64,000 bases of DNA from Planococcus maitriensis (GCF_003289925.1 NZ_QLZQ01000009.1:25328-89327), one strand, 5' to 3'. Shown: positions 8,436-17,026, counted from the first letter of the stretch. The notes: generated from the sequence alone by a model not told the origin. Numbers and translations are program-made.

Positions 8436-9526
8436 TTCAATTCCTCCAGTTCTTTTATTAACACCGTTTCATTTAATTCCGGCCGCACTGTCTGGCTGCT
8501 TGCGAGCGTTCTGGCCGCATTCAGCATGCCCATCTGCACGGCTTGATGAAAATCATAGCCCGATAGATGGGCGTGAAGTAGGCCGCCTGAGAAGGCATCT
8601 CCAGCCCCTGTGACATCTTCTACTTGCTGCGTTTCGATTGCCGGGAAATGCAACACGCCATTTTCGTCGCCCGCCATGGCGCCGTCTTTTCCGCCGGTCA
8701 CGACGGCTGTTTTTGCGCCTTGATCGAGAAGCATTTCAACCGAGCGCTTCCAATCCGCTTGATCCCGGATGGAAATGCCGAGCCTGAGGGCTGCTTCATC
8801 GCGGTTCAGGATCAAAAAAGAGACACCGCTCAAGTCTTCTCCTAAGCGTTCCATTTTAGGGGCTGATACAGGAATTACAGCAAGCGGCACATCGGCAGCC
8901 GCTGCGAGATCCTGCAAATACGCTACGGTTTCCTTCGGGCAGTTCAAATCGACTGCCAGCAATTTCGCGCGCATCAATTTGCTGCGGTGAGGCTCCAGAT
9001 AGCCAGGCGTCAATTCCGCGTAGATGTCCATGTCCGCTAATGCTAAAGTCATCTCGCCGTCGGGTTCCAGCACAGCAGTATAGCTGCCTGTCGCCCCTTG
9101 CGGCAGCGCCTTGGTCATGGCGGTATCCATGTAAGGCGAAGACACTTCTTCGATGAAGCGCCATTCCGGATCATCTCCAGCTACCGACATCAACTGGACT
9201 TCATGCCCAAGCCTGCCTAGGTTTTCAGCGATATTTCGCGCCACGCCCCCGACGCTTCTCGTCACCGTTGCCGGATTCGAAGTGCCGTGGACAGACGGTG
9301 CTTTCAGATGGAACTTACGGTCGACATTCGCGCCGCCGATGCATAGGATCGCATTTTCTTCAGGCAGTACGTATGCGCGGCCGAGAATCTTCCCTTGCTT
9401 GATAAGCCCCGAAATCAAATTGGCTAAGGATGGCCTTGAAATCCCGAGCGCATCCGCCATTTCCTGCTGGGACATATATGGATCCCGTTCAATCAACGCA
9501 AGGATTTTCTGTTCGTTGCGGTTCAT
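8432..9526 (-). CDS. psuK: Pseudouridine kinase with N-terminal HTH
   Basis: PfkB/ribokinase-family kinase of 364 residues that phosphorylates pseudouridine to the substrate of PsuG. Residues 1-52 form a winged-helix domain ([20 protein letters not shown] recognition region), the form also seen in E. coli YeiC relatives. The kinase begins at [13 protein letters not shown] (about 60), has [13 protein letters not shown] near 91, and ends with the PfkB signature [12 protein letters not shown] near 311. Its promoter overlaps a perfect 12-bp palindrome, so the HTH may let the kinase regulate its own operon; that is inference. GGGAGGGAATCC lies just before the ATG. The 3' end overlaps psuG by four bases. 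Confidence 0.93.
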   Translation of the reverse strand: MNRNEQKILALIERDPYMSQQEMADALGISRPSLANLISGLIKQGKILGRAYVLPEENAILCIGGANVDRKFHLKAPSVHGTSNPATVTRSVGGVARNIAENLGRLGHEVQLMSVAGDDPEWRFIEEVSSPYMDTAMTKALPQGATGSYTAVLEPDGEMTLALADMDIYAELTPGYLEPHRSKLMRAKLLAVDLNCPKETVAYLQDLAAAADVPLAVIPVSAPKMERLGEDLSGVSFLILNRDEAALRLGISIRDQADWKRSVEMLLDQGAKTAVVTGGKDGAMAGDENGVLHFPAIETQQVEDVTGAGDAFSGGLLHAHLSGYDFHQAVQMGMLNAARTLASSQTVRPELNETVLIKELEELK

Positions 9527-9552
9527 TGGATTCCCTCCCTTTTGAACTTTTG

Positions 9553-9580
9553 TTTATATTATAAACTTTTATAATATAAA
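9553..9580. promoter_or_regulatory. Perfect palindrome over the psuK promoter (candidate operator)
   Basis: TTTATATTATAA (9553-9564), a 4-bp centre ACTT, then TTATAATATAAA (9569-9580), an exact 12-bp inverted repeat. It covers the -10 box and the whole spacer, so a bound protein would block RNA polymerase. The HTH of PsuK is the obvious local candidate binder. Confidence 0.6.
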
Positions 9581-9586
9581 TTGCAA
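9558..9586 (-). promoter_or_regulatory. Sigma-A promoter of psuK-psuG
   Basis: Minus strand TTGCAA (9581-9586), a 17-bp spacer, then a perfect TATAAT (9558-9563). The start site would lie about 20-25 bp before the psuK ATG. Confidence 0.75.
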
Positions 9587-9672
9587 CTCTTATTCCCTTT
9601 CAAGCGCCCGGCTATTGCGCAACGTGTTTGAATATTGCTACTATAGAAAGGATGAGAGGAGTGTTTTTGGAA

Positions 9673-10905
9673 ATGACTACATTTGATGAAAAGTTATCCC
9701 GCTACGCTGAATTGGCGGTAAAGGTAGGCGTCAATATACAGCCTGACCAGAAATTGTATATTGCAGCTTCCATAGATGCTGCACCGTTCGTCCGCTTGAT
9801 CGTTAAGAAAGCTTATGAAGAAGGTGCAAGACAAGTATTCGTGGATTGGAGCGATGATGTGATTTCCCGCACGCGCTTCGAGAAGGCACCGGAAGATTCG
9901 TTTGGGGAATTCCCGGAATGGAAAGTCCAGGAAAGGGAGCAATTGGCCGAACAAGGCGCGGCTTTCATCAGCGTCGTTTCACAAAGCCCGGACTTGCTGA
10001 AAGGCATCGATTCCAAACGCATTTCAGCGTCCCAGAAAGCGACCGGGCAAGCGCTGAATAAATACCGACAGTACGTGCAATCCGACAAAATCAGCTGGTG
10101 CGTCCTTGCTGCACCGTCTGCGCAATGGGCAAAGAAAGTGTTCCCGGACCTTCCGGAAAACGAGCAAGTGGATGCGTTATGGGAAGCGATTTTCAAGGCT
10201 GTCCGCGCAGATACGGACAACCCGATCGAAGCTTGGCTTGAACACGACCGCACGCTCCACACCAAAGCTGATTATTTGAACGACAAGAAATACGCCAAGC
10301 TTCATTATCAGGCACCAGGCACAAACCTCGAAGTCGCCCTGCCAAAAGGCCATCTATGGGCAGGCGCAGGTTCGGTCAACGAAAAAGGCCATACCTTCAT
10401 GGCCAATATGCCGACAGAGGAAGTCTTCACCGTACCGCATAAAGACGATGTCAACGGCTTCGTCTCAAGCACCAAGCCGCTCAGCTACGGCGGCAATATC
10501 ATCGATGGCTTCAAAATCACATTCGAAGGCGGCCGCATCACTGAAGTCACGGCCGAACAAGGCGAAGAAGTGCTCAAGGAATTGGTGGCTACGGATGAAG
10601 GCTCCCACCGCCTCGGCGAAGTGGCATTAGTGCCCCATCAATCGCCGATTTCCGATTCAGGCATCTTGTTCTTCAATACCTTATTCGATGAAAATGCGTC
10701 CAACCACTTCGCGATCGGCAGCGCCTATGCGTTCTGCCTAGAAGGCGGCAAGACGATGTCAGCGGATGAATTGAAAGAGCACGGCTTGAACCAAAGCATC
10801 ACCCATGTCGATTTCATGGTCGGCTCTGCCGATATGGACATCGATGGCATTTTGGAAGACGGCACGCGTGAACCGATCTTCCGCAGCGGCAACTGGGCAT
10901 TTTAA
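9673..10905 (+). CDS. M29-family aminopeptidase (AmpS-like)
   Basis: 410-residue cytosolic metallo-aminopeptidase of peptidase family M29, with the characteristic start TTFDEKLSRYAELAVKVGVN. Probable metal-binding residues lie in the conserved blocks EVALVPHQSPIS, LFDENASNHFAIG and HVDFMVGSADMDIDG in the C-terminal third; the GNWAF end is typical. The ATG at 9673 fits the family start; GAGAGGAG lies 11 nt upstream, so a TTG at 9667 is also possible. A second M29 gene (21157-22383), clearly paralogous and with the same blocks, lies about 10 kb away on the other strand. The gene is divergent from psuK. Confidence 0.93.
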   Translation: MTTFDEKLSRYAELAVKVGVNIQPDQKLYIAASIDAAPFVRLIVKKAYEEGARQVFVDWSDDVISRTRFEKAPEDSFGEFPEWKVQEREQLAEQGAAFISVVSQSPDLLKGIDSKRISASQKATGQALNKYRQYVQSDKISWCVLAAPSAQWAKKVFPDLPENEQVDALWEAIFKAVRADTDNPIEAWLEHDRTLHTKADYLNDKKYAKLHYQAPGTNLEVALPKGHLWAGAGSVNEKGHTFMANMPTEEVFTVPHKDDVNGFVSSTKPLSYGGNIIDGFKITFEGGRITEVTAEQGEEVLKELVATDEGSHRLGEVALVPHQSPISDSGILFFNTLFDENASNHFAIGSAYAFCLEGGKTMSADELKEHGLNQSITHVDFMVGSADMDIDGILEDGTREPIFRSGNWAF

Positions 10906-10989
10906 AGGTCGATAATTCGACACTTAATTTTCCATGCGTTTTCATGTATACTGAGTATGATAATTACAGTTTAGAGAGGGGTTATCACG

Positions 10990-11130
10990 ATGCTATACGG
11001 TATTACTGTTGTCCTCGGATTCATGGCTGTGATCTTCATGTTCTTCTTCACCCTGCTTCATTTCCTTGGCAAAGAGCTTCATAGCCATGATGCAGAGCAT
11101 ATCGATCCGCTTCCGAAAGAGCGTCATTAA
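10990..11130 (+). CDS. Small single-pass membrane protein, function unknown
   Basis: 46-residue open frame, with GAGAGGGG 8-9 nt before the ATG. Residues 2-25 are almost wholly hydrophobic (one membrane helix, including MFFFTLLHFL). Residues 27-46 are polar and His-rich (KELHSHDAEHIDPLPKERH). A strong terminator begins 3 bp after the stop, which supports a real monocistronic gene. I do not recognise a family. The His/Asp/Glu tail could bind a metal, but that is speculation. Confidence 0.65.
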   Translation: MLYGITVVLGFMAVIFMFFFTLLHFLGKELHSHDAEHIDPLPKERH

Positions 11131-11132
11131 GC

Positions 11133-11174
11133 AAAAAAGCTCTGCCCCGCATACACGGGGCAGAGCTTTTTTCT
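11133..11174 (+). terminator. Intrinsic terminator after the small membrane gene
   Basis: Perfect stem AAAAAAGCTCTGCCCCG / CGGGGCAGAGCTTTTTT with a 5-6 nt loop. Confidence 0.93.
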
Positions 11175-11258
11175 GTTTATCGTGCCCCTATCACATCTCA
11201 CTGAAAAGTGATAAAATTTGAATAAGCAGTGTTTATACCGATTAGGAGGAATTCATCC

Positions 11259-12266
11259 ATGTTTTCTGCAACGGATATCGGGATCGATCTCGGTACCGCC
11301 AATATTCTCGTCTATACTAAGTCAAAAGGCGTCATCTTGAACGAACCATCCATCGTCGCCCTCGATGCCCGCAGCGGCGCTGTCATCGCCATTGGCAACG
11401 AGGCGAAAGCGATGCTCGGCAAGGCGCCCGATTCCATCCGTATCGTGCGCCCGATGAAAGAAGGCGTCATTGCCGATTTTGATGTGACCCGCGAACTACT
11501 GAAGCTGGTCATGCAAAAAGCGGCGAAACAATTAGGAAATTCACTGCGCAAGCCGAAAGTCATGGTCTGCACCCCGTCCGGCGCTACGGCTGTCGAGCGC
11601 CGGGCGATCCATGATGCCGTCAAACAGAGTGGGGCAAAGTCCGTGCACCTCATCGAAGAGACGGTTGCTGCAGCAATCGGCGCGGACTTGCCGATTACGG
11701 AACCTGTCGCTTCGGTTATCGTCGATATTGGAGGGGGCACGACAGAAGTCGCCATCATTTCATTCGGGGGCGTGGTGTCTTCCAATACGATCAAGATCGC
11801 AGGCGACCGCATGGATGAAGACATCATCCAATACGTCCGCAAGCATTATAATTTATTGATCGGCGAGAAAACGGCTGAAACGATCAAAAAAGAAATCGGC
11901 TACGCCCCGATTCCCCACGAACCGAAAAAAATGAATATCCGCGGCCGTGACGTATTGAGTGGGTTGCCGAAAACAATCGAGTTGAGTTCCGACGAAATGC
12001 AAAAAGCGCTCAACGAGTCCTTGTCGGCCATCCTGGAATGCATCCGTGCCACACTGGAAAATTGCCCCGCCGAATTATCGGGAGATATGGTCGACCAGGG
12101 CGTCGTCATTTCTGGCGGGGGTGCCTTATTGAAAGGCTTGCAGGAATGGCTGGCGCAAGAAATTTCCGTACCGGTCCATATCGCGCCGGACCCGTTGGAA
12201 TCCGTTGCGATCGGCACCGGCCGCTCTCTCGGCATGATCGACCAGCTTGAGAAAATGTCGCGTTAA
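11259..12266 (+). CDS. mreBH: Actin-like cell-shape protein MreBH
   Basis: 335-residue MreB-family ATPase that polymerises beneath the membrane and guides elongation and lateral-wall hydrolases. It shows [17 protein letters not shown] (phosphate 1), [34 protein letters not shown] (phosphate 2) and [14 protein letters not shown] (adenosine motif). It resembles B. subtilis MreBH more than MreB or Mbl, and stands alone, away from mreCD. AGGAGGA at 11244-11250 sets the ATG at 11259; an in-frame start 30 nt upstream is ignored. In B. subtilis mreBH belongs to the SigI regulon; no clear SigI site was found here. A carbonic anhydrase gene follows after 30 bp and may be co-transcribed. Confidence 0.9.
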   Translation: MFSATDIGIDLGTANILVYTKSKGVILNEPSIVALDARSGAVIAIGNEAKAMLGKAPDSIRIVRPMKEGVIADFDVTRELLKLVMQKAAKQLGNSLRKPKVMVCTPSGATAVERRAIHDAVKQSGAKSVHLIEETVAAAIGADLPITEPVASVIVDIGGGTTEVAIISFGGVVSSNTIKIAGDRMDEDIIQYVRKHYNLLIGEKTAETIKKEIGYAPIPHEPKKMNIRGRDVLSGLPKTIELSSDEMQKALNESLSAILECIRATLENCPAELSGDMVDQGVVISGGGALLKGLQEWLAQEISVPVHIAPDPLESVAIGTGRSLGMIDQLEKMSR

Positions 12267-12296
12267 ATCCCAAACGACCATCAAGGAGGAAAAACG

Positions 12297-12869
12297 ATGT
12301 CTTTATTGAATGAGATTTTGGATTACAACGAAAAATTTGTAGAAGAAAAGCAATATGAGGAATTCATCACCACCAATCTCCCGGATAAGCGGATTGTCAT
12401 CTTGACTTGCATGGACACCCGCCTGCTTGAGCTATTGCCAAAAGCGATGAATTTCAAGAACGGCGACGTGAAAATCGTCAAAAGCGCCGGCGCTGTCATC
12501 AACCACCCATTCGGTGGCATCATGCGCAGCTTGTTCGTAGCGGTATACGAGCTGAAGGCCGATGAGATCTATATTATCGGGCACCACGACTGCGGTATGG
12601 CCAAAGTGAAACCGGAAGGCATCATCGAAAAGATGAAAGAGCGGGGCATTGAAGAAAGCACGATCGAACAGATGAAATTCTCTGGCGTCAACCTCGACGA
12701 ATGGCTGAAAGGTTTCGATAACGTAACGGAAAGCGTGCGCCACAGCGTCGACATGGTCCGCCATCACCCATTGATGGATAAAACCGTGCCCGTCCATGGC
12801 CTTGTCATCGACCCGAAAACCGGGAAACTAGACGTCGTCATCGACGGCAATAAAGACGAAAACCGCTGA
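12297..12869 (+). CDS. Beta-class carbonic anhydrase (YtiB-like)
   Basis: 190-residue zinc enzyme interconverting CO2 and bicarbonate in the cytosol. The beta-class zinc and dyad residues are visible: Cys38-x-Asp40-x-Arg42 in TCMDTRL and His96-x-x-Cys99 in HHDCGM. The short chain and the NHPFGGIMRSL block (about 69-79) match the YtiB-type small beta enzymes of Bacillales. CAAGGAGGAAAA lies just upstream of the ATG. The last codons (E-N-R-stop) lie inside what was probably a terminator shared with the convergent DinB gene. That segment is now duplicated 270 bp downstream. Confidence 0.93.
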   Translation: MSLLNEILDYNEKFVEEKQYEEFITTNLPDKRIVILTCMDTRLLELLPKAMNFKNGDVKIVKSAGAVINHPFGGIMRSLFVAVYELKADEIYIIGHHDCGMAKVKPEGIIEKMKERGIEESTIEQMKFSGVNLDEWLKGFDNVTESVRHSVDMVRHHPLMDKTVPVHGLVIDPKTGKLDVVIDGNKDENR

Positions 12870-12888
12870 GAAATCTCAGTTTTTTTAA
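12859..12888 (+). terminator. Left remnant of a split terminator
   Basis: A 21-bp segment identical to 13129-13149. The short stem CTGAGA/TCTCAG followed by TTTTTTT may still terminate carbonic anhydrase transcripts, though the original longer arm (GCGGTTTT) is missing here. Confidence 0.6.
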
Positions 12889-13128
12889 GAGTGCTGATGA
12901 AGTCTATGATTCACAATGAATTAAAAAGGAACCACTTTTTCTACAATCAATAATCAAAGACCTATCTAAGTGTTCGGAGAAGCGTTCGCTCGACTCCTGC
13001 GGGAGCAGCGAAGCGACGGGTTTGAGAGACCCCGCAGGAACGAAGTGACGAGGAGGCTCGATTCCCGCCCGCGGAAAGCGAGCGATTAGCTTCGGAAAAT
13101 ACGACTTCTTAACTTTCTAGACAAGCTA
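12880..13128. repeat. Inserted intergenic element containing a GC-rich hairpin repeat
   Basis: 249 bp lying between two exact 21-bp direct copies of the terminator arm. Its core (about 12975-13097) is a long foldable repeat: GAAGC 12979-12983 with GCTTC 13089-13093, TCGCTCG 12986-12992 with CGAGCGA 13079-13085, and TCCTGCGGG 12995-13003 with CCCGCAGGA 13031-13039. CTCCTGCGGG...GAGACCCCGCAGG...GAGGAGGCTCG is a pattern I recall from intergenic repeats of many Bacillales. No ORF or transposase is present. Confidence 0.75.
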
Positions 13129-13160
13129 AAAACCGCTGAGAAATCTCAGCGGTTTTCTTT
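13129..13160. terminator. Bidirectional intrinsic terminator, intact copy
   Basis: Perfect palindrome AAAACCGCTGAG / CTCAGCGGTTTT with a 4-nt centre, followed by CTTTTT. It contains the stop codon of the DinB gene, and its left half is the second copy of the 21-bp duplication. Confidence 0.85.
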
Positions 13161-13628
13161 TTGGAAATAAATATAATCAAGCGGGATTCCTGTCTTGCCG
13201 AACTGGCGCAATAAGGAAGTGATCTGCCCGCGGTGGTAGCTCGCGTGATTGACAATGGTGAAGAGCATTTCTTCGCGGCTGTGGCGGAACTCGTCTCCTT
13301 TCATATTGCGGTAATCCAGCTCTTCTTGCCAGCTTTCTTCTGATAGTGAGGCGAAATACAATTCCATCTCCGCATGAAGCAAGAGCAAGGCATTTTTCGC
13401 TTTCTCGACCGTGTTGACGTCGAAATGTTCAAATTCCGGGCTCTTGACCCCATTCATCCGCTTGAACCACAGCTTTTCAACGCCGATGACATGGGCGACC
13501 GTTTCACGGATCGATGGAAATGAACTCTTGCCCGCTTTCGTGTAATACGCTTCGCCGGAGTCTTCCACCAATTGCAGCACCTGTTGGCTTGCCCATTGGT
13601 GATAGGCAAATAGTTTTTCGGAATCCAT
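13146..13628 (-). CDS. DinB-family protein
   Basis: 160-residue DinB/YfiT-like four-helix protein, a superfamily of metal-binding proteins that includes thiol-dependent enzymes. The three expected His ligands fit AHVIGVEKLW (about residue 46), the later NHASYHRGQITSLL block (about 126-140), and its second His. The GYK/YK-type C-terminal block appears as PLDYIYF. The start is the ATG at 13628 after GGAAGGGA; an upstream in-frame start has no SD. The specific reaction is unknown. It ends, like the convergent carbonic anhydrase, with E-N-R-stop encoded by the palindromic terminator. Confidence 0.87.
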   Translation of the reverse strand: MDSEKLFAYHQWASQQVLQLVEDSGEAYYTKAGKSSFPSIRETVAHVIGVEKLWFKRMNGVKSPEFEHFDVNTVEKAKNALLLLHAEMELYFASLSEESWQEELDYRNMKGDEFRHSREEMLFTIVNHASYHRGQITSLLRQFGKTGIPLDYIYFQKENR

Positions 13629-13707
13629 ATGCCATCCCTTCCTCTCCTCAATTCTCAAACCATCTCCGCATATCCTTCCACCATCTCAGATAGGCGGCCT
13701 TGCCCTT

Positions 13708-14256
13708 TCAAAAATCCTGTTCGAGCAATGCGTAATAATAATGGTCTTTCCATTCTCCATTGATGAACAGGAATTGCTTCAGCAACCCTTCCTTTTCAAA
13801 CCCCGCTTTTTCGAGCACGCGCAACGAACCGATATTATCCGGGGCCACATACGCTTCCACACGGTGGAGGCGCAATTGCTCGAACCCGAAAGCCGTGACC
13901 AAGCGTACCGCTTCGCTTGCAATACCGCGGCCGATAAACTCCTCGTCCATCGAATAGCCGACCAATGCACTGAGGAACGGCAAGCGCTTGATGCTGTAAA
14001 TGGAAATATGCCCAATCAGCTGATTGGTATCATGTGAAAAAATGCCGAAGCTGTATTCCCTGTTTTCCCGCGCCTGATAAATCGATTCACGGATTTTCTC
14101 GCGCTGTACCGCAATCGTGAAATAACTATCGCGATGCCTCGGCTCATAAATTGCCCAATAATCACGGTTCTTCACCAGGATCCGTACCATGTCTTCAGCG
14201 TCTTCTACGGTAAGTGTACGGAGATAACACGTTTTCCCTTCAAAAAGCAGATTCAT
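13708..14256 (-). CDS. GNAT acetyltransferase, RimJ/RimL-like
   Basis: 182-residue N-acetyltransferase using acetyl-CoA. It shows the start LRTLTVEDAEDMV, the beta-4 region LVGYSMDEEFIGRGIASEAV with the acetyl-CoA loop (E-x-x-G-x-G-x-A near 105-115), and DNIGSLRVLEKAGFEKEG near 145, all typical of the RimJ/RimL protein-N-terminal or antibiotic-modifying subgroup. The substrate is not predictable. It begins 1 bp after the pepF stop codon, so it is translationally coupled to pepF. Confidence 0.88.
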   Translation of the reverse strand: MNLLFEGKTCYLRTLTVEDAEDMVRILVKNRDYWAIYEPRHRDSYFTIAVQREKIRESIYQARENREYSFGIFSHDTNQLIGHISIYSIKRLPFLSALVGYSMDEEFIGRGIASEAVRLVTAFGFEQLRLHRVEAYVAPDNIGSLRVLEKAGFEKEGLLKQFLFINGEWKDHYYYALLEQDF

Positions 14257-14257
14257 C

Positions 14258-16057
14258 TTATCCCTCTTCTGCAGTCAATTTGATGAATTCCTCGACATCT
14301 TTTGTGCACAATGCAATGCCTTTTTCCCAGAATTCTTTTTTCGTGATGTCTTCGCCAAGATGCTTCATTGCCAATTGTTCTGTATTCATGACCGCCGTAT
14401 CACGGAGCAAGGCCATGTATTTCTCTTCAAACCCTTGTCCTTCCTCGAGCGCTTTCGCGTACACGCTGAGCGAGAAAAGATAGCCGAATGTGTACGGGAA
14501 ATTGTAGAACGGCACATCGGTGATATAGAAATGCAGTTTCGATGCCCAGAAATGCGGATGCCCTTCCGATAAACTTCCGGCAAATGCTTCCTCTTGGGCC
14601 TCTTCCATCAATTCATTCAAGCGGCTTGCCGGGACCACGCCGTTCTTTCGCTCTTCATAGAATCTCGTCTCGAACAGGAAACGGGCATGGATATTCATGA
14701 AAAATGCCACACTGCGCTGGATCTTATCTTCCAGTAAGGAGATTTTCTCTTCTTTACCGGAGGCATTCTTGACCGCTGCATCCGCTACGATCATTTCCGC
14801 GAAAGTCGATGCCGTTTCAGCGACGTTCATCGCATAGCTGCGGTTCAAATCATGCATCGGGCGCAGTGCATGCGTATGGAAGGCATGCCCCAATTCATGG
14901 GCCAATGTCGCGACATTGGACATCGATCCGCTGTAGGTCATGAAGATGCGCGATTCCCCGCTTTTTGGGAGCGATGTGCAAAAGCCCCCAGGCATCTTAT
15001 GTGCGCGGTCTTCCGCTTCCACCCAGCCATTTTCCAGCGCATGGCGGGAAAACTTCTCCAATTCCGGGCCGAATTTCCCGAAATGGCGGATGATGAACTC
15101 CGACCCTTGCCCATAGTCGAACGACTGGGAGTTTTCCACGACCGGCGCATCGACATCGTACCAGGCAAGCTTGTCTTTGCCGAGCAATTGTGCCTTGCGC
15201 GTCAAATAATCCGCGAACGGCTGTTTATGTTCGCTGATTGCCTGCCACATGACGTCCAAAGTTTCCTGCTTCATGCGATTCATCTGCAACGGCTCTTCCA
15301 GCACATTATCGACGCCGCGCTTACTGTACATCTGCAGCCGGAACCCTGCGAGCGAGTTCAAGGTCTTGGCAAACAGCTCTTCCTTTTCGCCCCATGCCGC
15401 TTCCAGCTTGTCATAAGCTTCCTTGCGCACCGTGGCATCTTGGTGGGAGCCCAAATTATTCGCCTGTCCCACTGACAGCGTTTTTTCTTCACCATCCACC
15501 TCCACTTGGACCGATACGGAGGCGATCAGCAAATCGTATAATTCGCTCCACGCGTGATAGCCATCGATGCCAAGCGATGTAATGAGCCCTTCCTCTTGCT
15601 CTGACAGCAGCCGTTTTGCTTCCTTGCGCCATTCATCCAAGACGAAGGCGAATTCCTGCAAGTCTTCGGTGGACAGCAGCTCTGACCAAATATCCGGGTC
15701 CGTCTCCATAAGAGCCTGCTTGAATTTCAGGAAAGCACTTTGGAAACGGGATCTCATGAGTGAGTGTTCACTTTGCAGCAATGCCGCTTTTTTGTCCTTG
15801 GTGTCCTGCGCCATCAAGCAACCGATAAAGGCCCCGGCTTGGCGGATGTCCACCGATACCTCACTTGTCTGTACCAGGAATTTTGCCACATGCAGTGCAT
15901 CGGCCGTTTGTTTCGGGACTTCAAACGTTGCAGCGGCTTGTTCGAAGCCGGCAAGCTTCTCTGCAGTTAATTCCAGGTGCGATCTCAATTCAGCCGAATC
16001 GCTGCCCCCTGAAAATAAACTATCGAGCTCCCATACTTCCGGATATGTATTTGTCAT
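14258..16057 (-). CDS. pepF: Oligoendopeptidase F-type M3 peptidase
   Basis: 599-residue cytosolic zinc oligopeptidase of family M3B. The zinc site is HELGH at about 387-391, with the third ligand in NVAETASTF near 414. The N-terminal helical domain and total length match the M3 oligoendopeptidases. The start is the ATG at 16057 with GGGGGA 6 nt upstream, not the longer frame beginning at 16087. It is followed by the GNAT gene with 1 bp between stop and start. Likely role: degradation of short peptides from transport or proteolysis. Confidence 0.94.
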   Translation of the reverse strand: MTNTYPEVWELDSLFSGGSDSAELRSHLELTAEKLAGFEQAAATFEVPKQTADALHVAKFLVQTSEVSVDIRQAGAFIGCLMAQDTKDKKAALLQSEHSLMRSRFQSAFLKFKQALMETDPDIWSELLSTEDLQEFAFVLDEWRKEAKRLLSEQEEGLITSLGIDGYHAWSELYDLLIASVSVQVEVDGEEKTLSVGQANNLGSHQDATVRKEAYDKLEAAWGEKEELFAKTLNSLAGFRLQMYSKRGVDNVLEEPLQMNRMKQETLDVMWQAISEHKQPFADYLTRKAQLLGKDKLAWYDVDAPVVENSQSFDYGQGSEFIIRHFGKFGPELEKFSRHALENGWVEAEDRAHKMPGGFCTSLPKSGESRIFMTYSGSMSNVATLAHELGHAFHTHALRPMHDLNRSYAMNVAETASTFAEMIVADAAVKNASGKEEKISLLEDKIQRSVAFFMNIHARFLFETRFYEERKNGVVPASRLNELMEEAQEEAFAGSLSEGHPHFWASKLHFYITDVPFYNFPYTFGYLFSLSVYAKALEEGQGFEEKYMALLRDTAVMNTEQLAMKHLGEDITKKEFWEKGIALCTKDVEEFIKLTAEEG

Positions 16058-16099
16058 CTTTTTCCCCCTGCAGTCACGAATTTTCAAAATACATTAATA

Positions 16100-16108
16100 A
16101 GTATAACA
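16100..16108 (-). promoter_or_regulatory. Extended -10 promoter for pepF
   Basis: Minus strand TG-T-TATACT, an extended -10 without a good -35, about 40 bp before the pepF start. Confidence 0.4.
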
Positions 16109-16191
16109 TCTCCTTTACCGGAACGGGACTGGCGGCCGCCCTGTACTTTTCACGATATCGCCATTTTTCAAAAACTTCCTGCACTTTCTTG

Positions 16192-16220
16192 TTGGTCGCG
16201 CGGGCTGGCAAGTTTATACT
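16192..16220 (+). promoter_or_regulatory. Sigma-A promoter of the TspO-like gene
   Basis: TTGGTC (16192-16197), 17 bp, TATACT (16215-16220). It sits 23 bp before the start codon with GAGGAGGG between. Confidence 0.6.
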
Positions 16221-16242
16221 GATATTTGAGGAGGGATTTCAT

Positions 16243-16983
16243 ATGATTCGCGTACTGCTGATGACGCTGGCATTTATCGCCGTCGTCACCATGAATGCCT
16301 TGGCGAATATACTGCCATTCAACGGTCAGACTACCGGTGAAATCTCCGACCGTGTGCCGGTCCTCTTTACGCCGGCCGGTTATGCATTTTCCATCTGGTC
16401 CGTTATATATATTTTATTGGCTATCTGGATCATCGGCTTTTGGCTGCGCTTGAAAAAAGGAGTGCACCCTTCAGCGAAAGTTTCGTTGTATTTCATCTTG
16501 AGCACTATTTTCAACATCACTTGGCTGCTTTGTTGGCATTATGAATTCTTTATATGGTCGATCGCAGCAATGATTGCCTATCTATTGTCGCTGATCGCTT
16601 TGTACTTGGAATATGGAAACGGTGAACGGGGCTTTACGCAACGTTTGCCGGTTTCTGTCAATCTTGGCTGGATCAGTGTCGCGACCATTGCCAATATCAG
16701 TTATGTCCTGACCTTCTATAATTGGAGTGGCTGGGGATTGAGCGATCAATTGTGGACGGTCATCATGCTGACCGTAGCGACCGCACTGGCTCTTCACATA
16801 CGCTTCCACCATTCGGACATCCCATTGACCTTGGTGTTCATCTGGGCGTTCGTCGCCATCGCCGTCCGCCATGGCATGGATGAGATGCTGGTCAGCACGG
16901 CAGCTTTATTCCTGAGCGGCGTGTTGCTGACCGGCATCCTGCTGATCAAGAAGAAGCCAGCAAAAACAGGTATGAGGCCATAA
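16243..16983 (+). CDS. TspO/MBR-like tryptophan-rich membrane protein
   Basis: 246-residue membrane protein with about seven or eight hydrophobic segments. FTPAGYAFSIWSVIYILL near residue 45 is the signature of the long TspO/MBR-related proteins often called tryptophan-rich sensory proteins. Trp residues recur (IWSVIY, ITWLLCWHYEFFIW, NWSGWGL). TspO relatives bind tetrapyrroles; whether this longer branch does is not known. The start is the ATG at 16243 with GAGGAGGG upstream. The frame stays open another 378 nt upstream, but that part overlaps pepF antisense and has no SD. A bidirectional terminator follows. Confidence 0.85.
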   Translation: MIRVLLMTLAFIAVVTMNALANILPFNGQTTGEISDRVPVLFTPAGYAFSIWSVIYILLAIWIIGFWLRLKKGVHPSAKVSLYFILSTIFNITWLLCWHYEFFIWSIAAMIAYLLSLIALYLEYGNGERGFTQRLPVSVNLGWISVATIANISYVLTFYNWSGWGLSDQLWTVIMLTVATALALHIRFHHSDIPLTLVFIWAFVAIAVRHGMDEMLVSTAALFLSGVLLTGILLIKKKPAKTGMRP

Positions 16984-17021
16984 AAAAAACAACCATCGGC
17001 CGATGGTTGTTTTTTTTTCGT
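16983..17021. terminator. Bidirectional intrinsic terminator
   Basis: Perfect stem AAAAACAACCATCGG / CCGATGGTTGTTTTT between the convergent TspO-like and map genes. Confidence 0.92.
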
Positions 17022-17026
17022 TGATT

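Noticed and set aside
11175..11258. SigI promoter of mreBH
   Set aside because: TGCCCCTATC only loosely recalls the -35 of SigI, and no CGAA-type -10 follows at the right distance.
15865..16242. Upstream part of the TspO-like frame
   Set aside because: It lies antisense to pepF; the promoter and SD are just before 16243.
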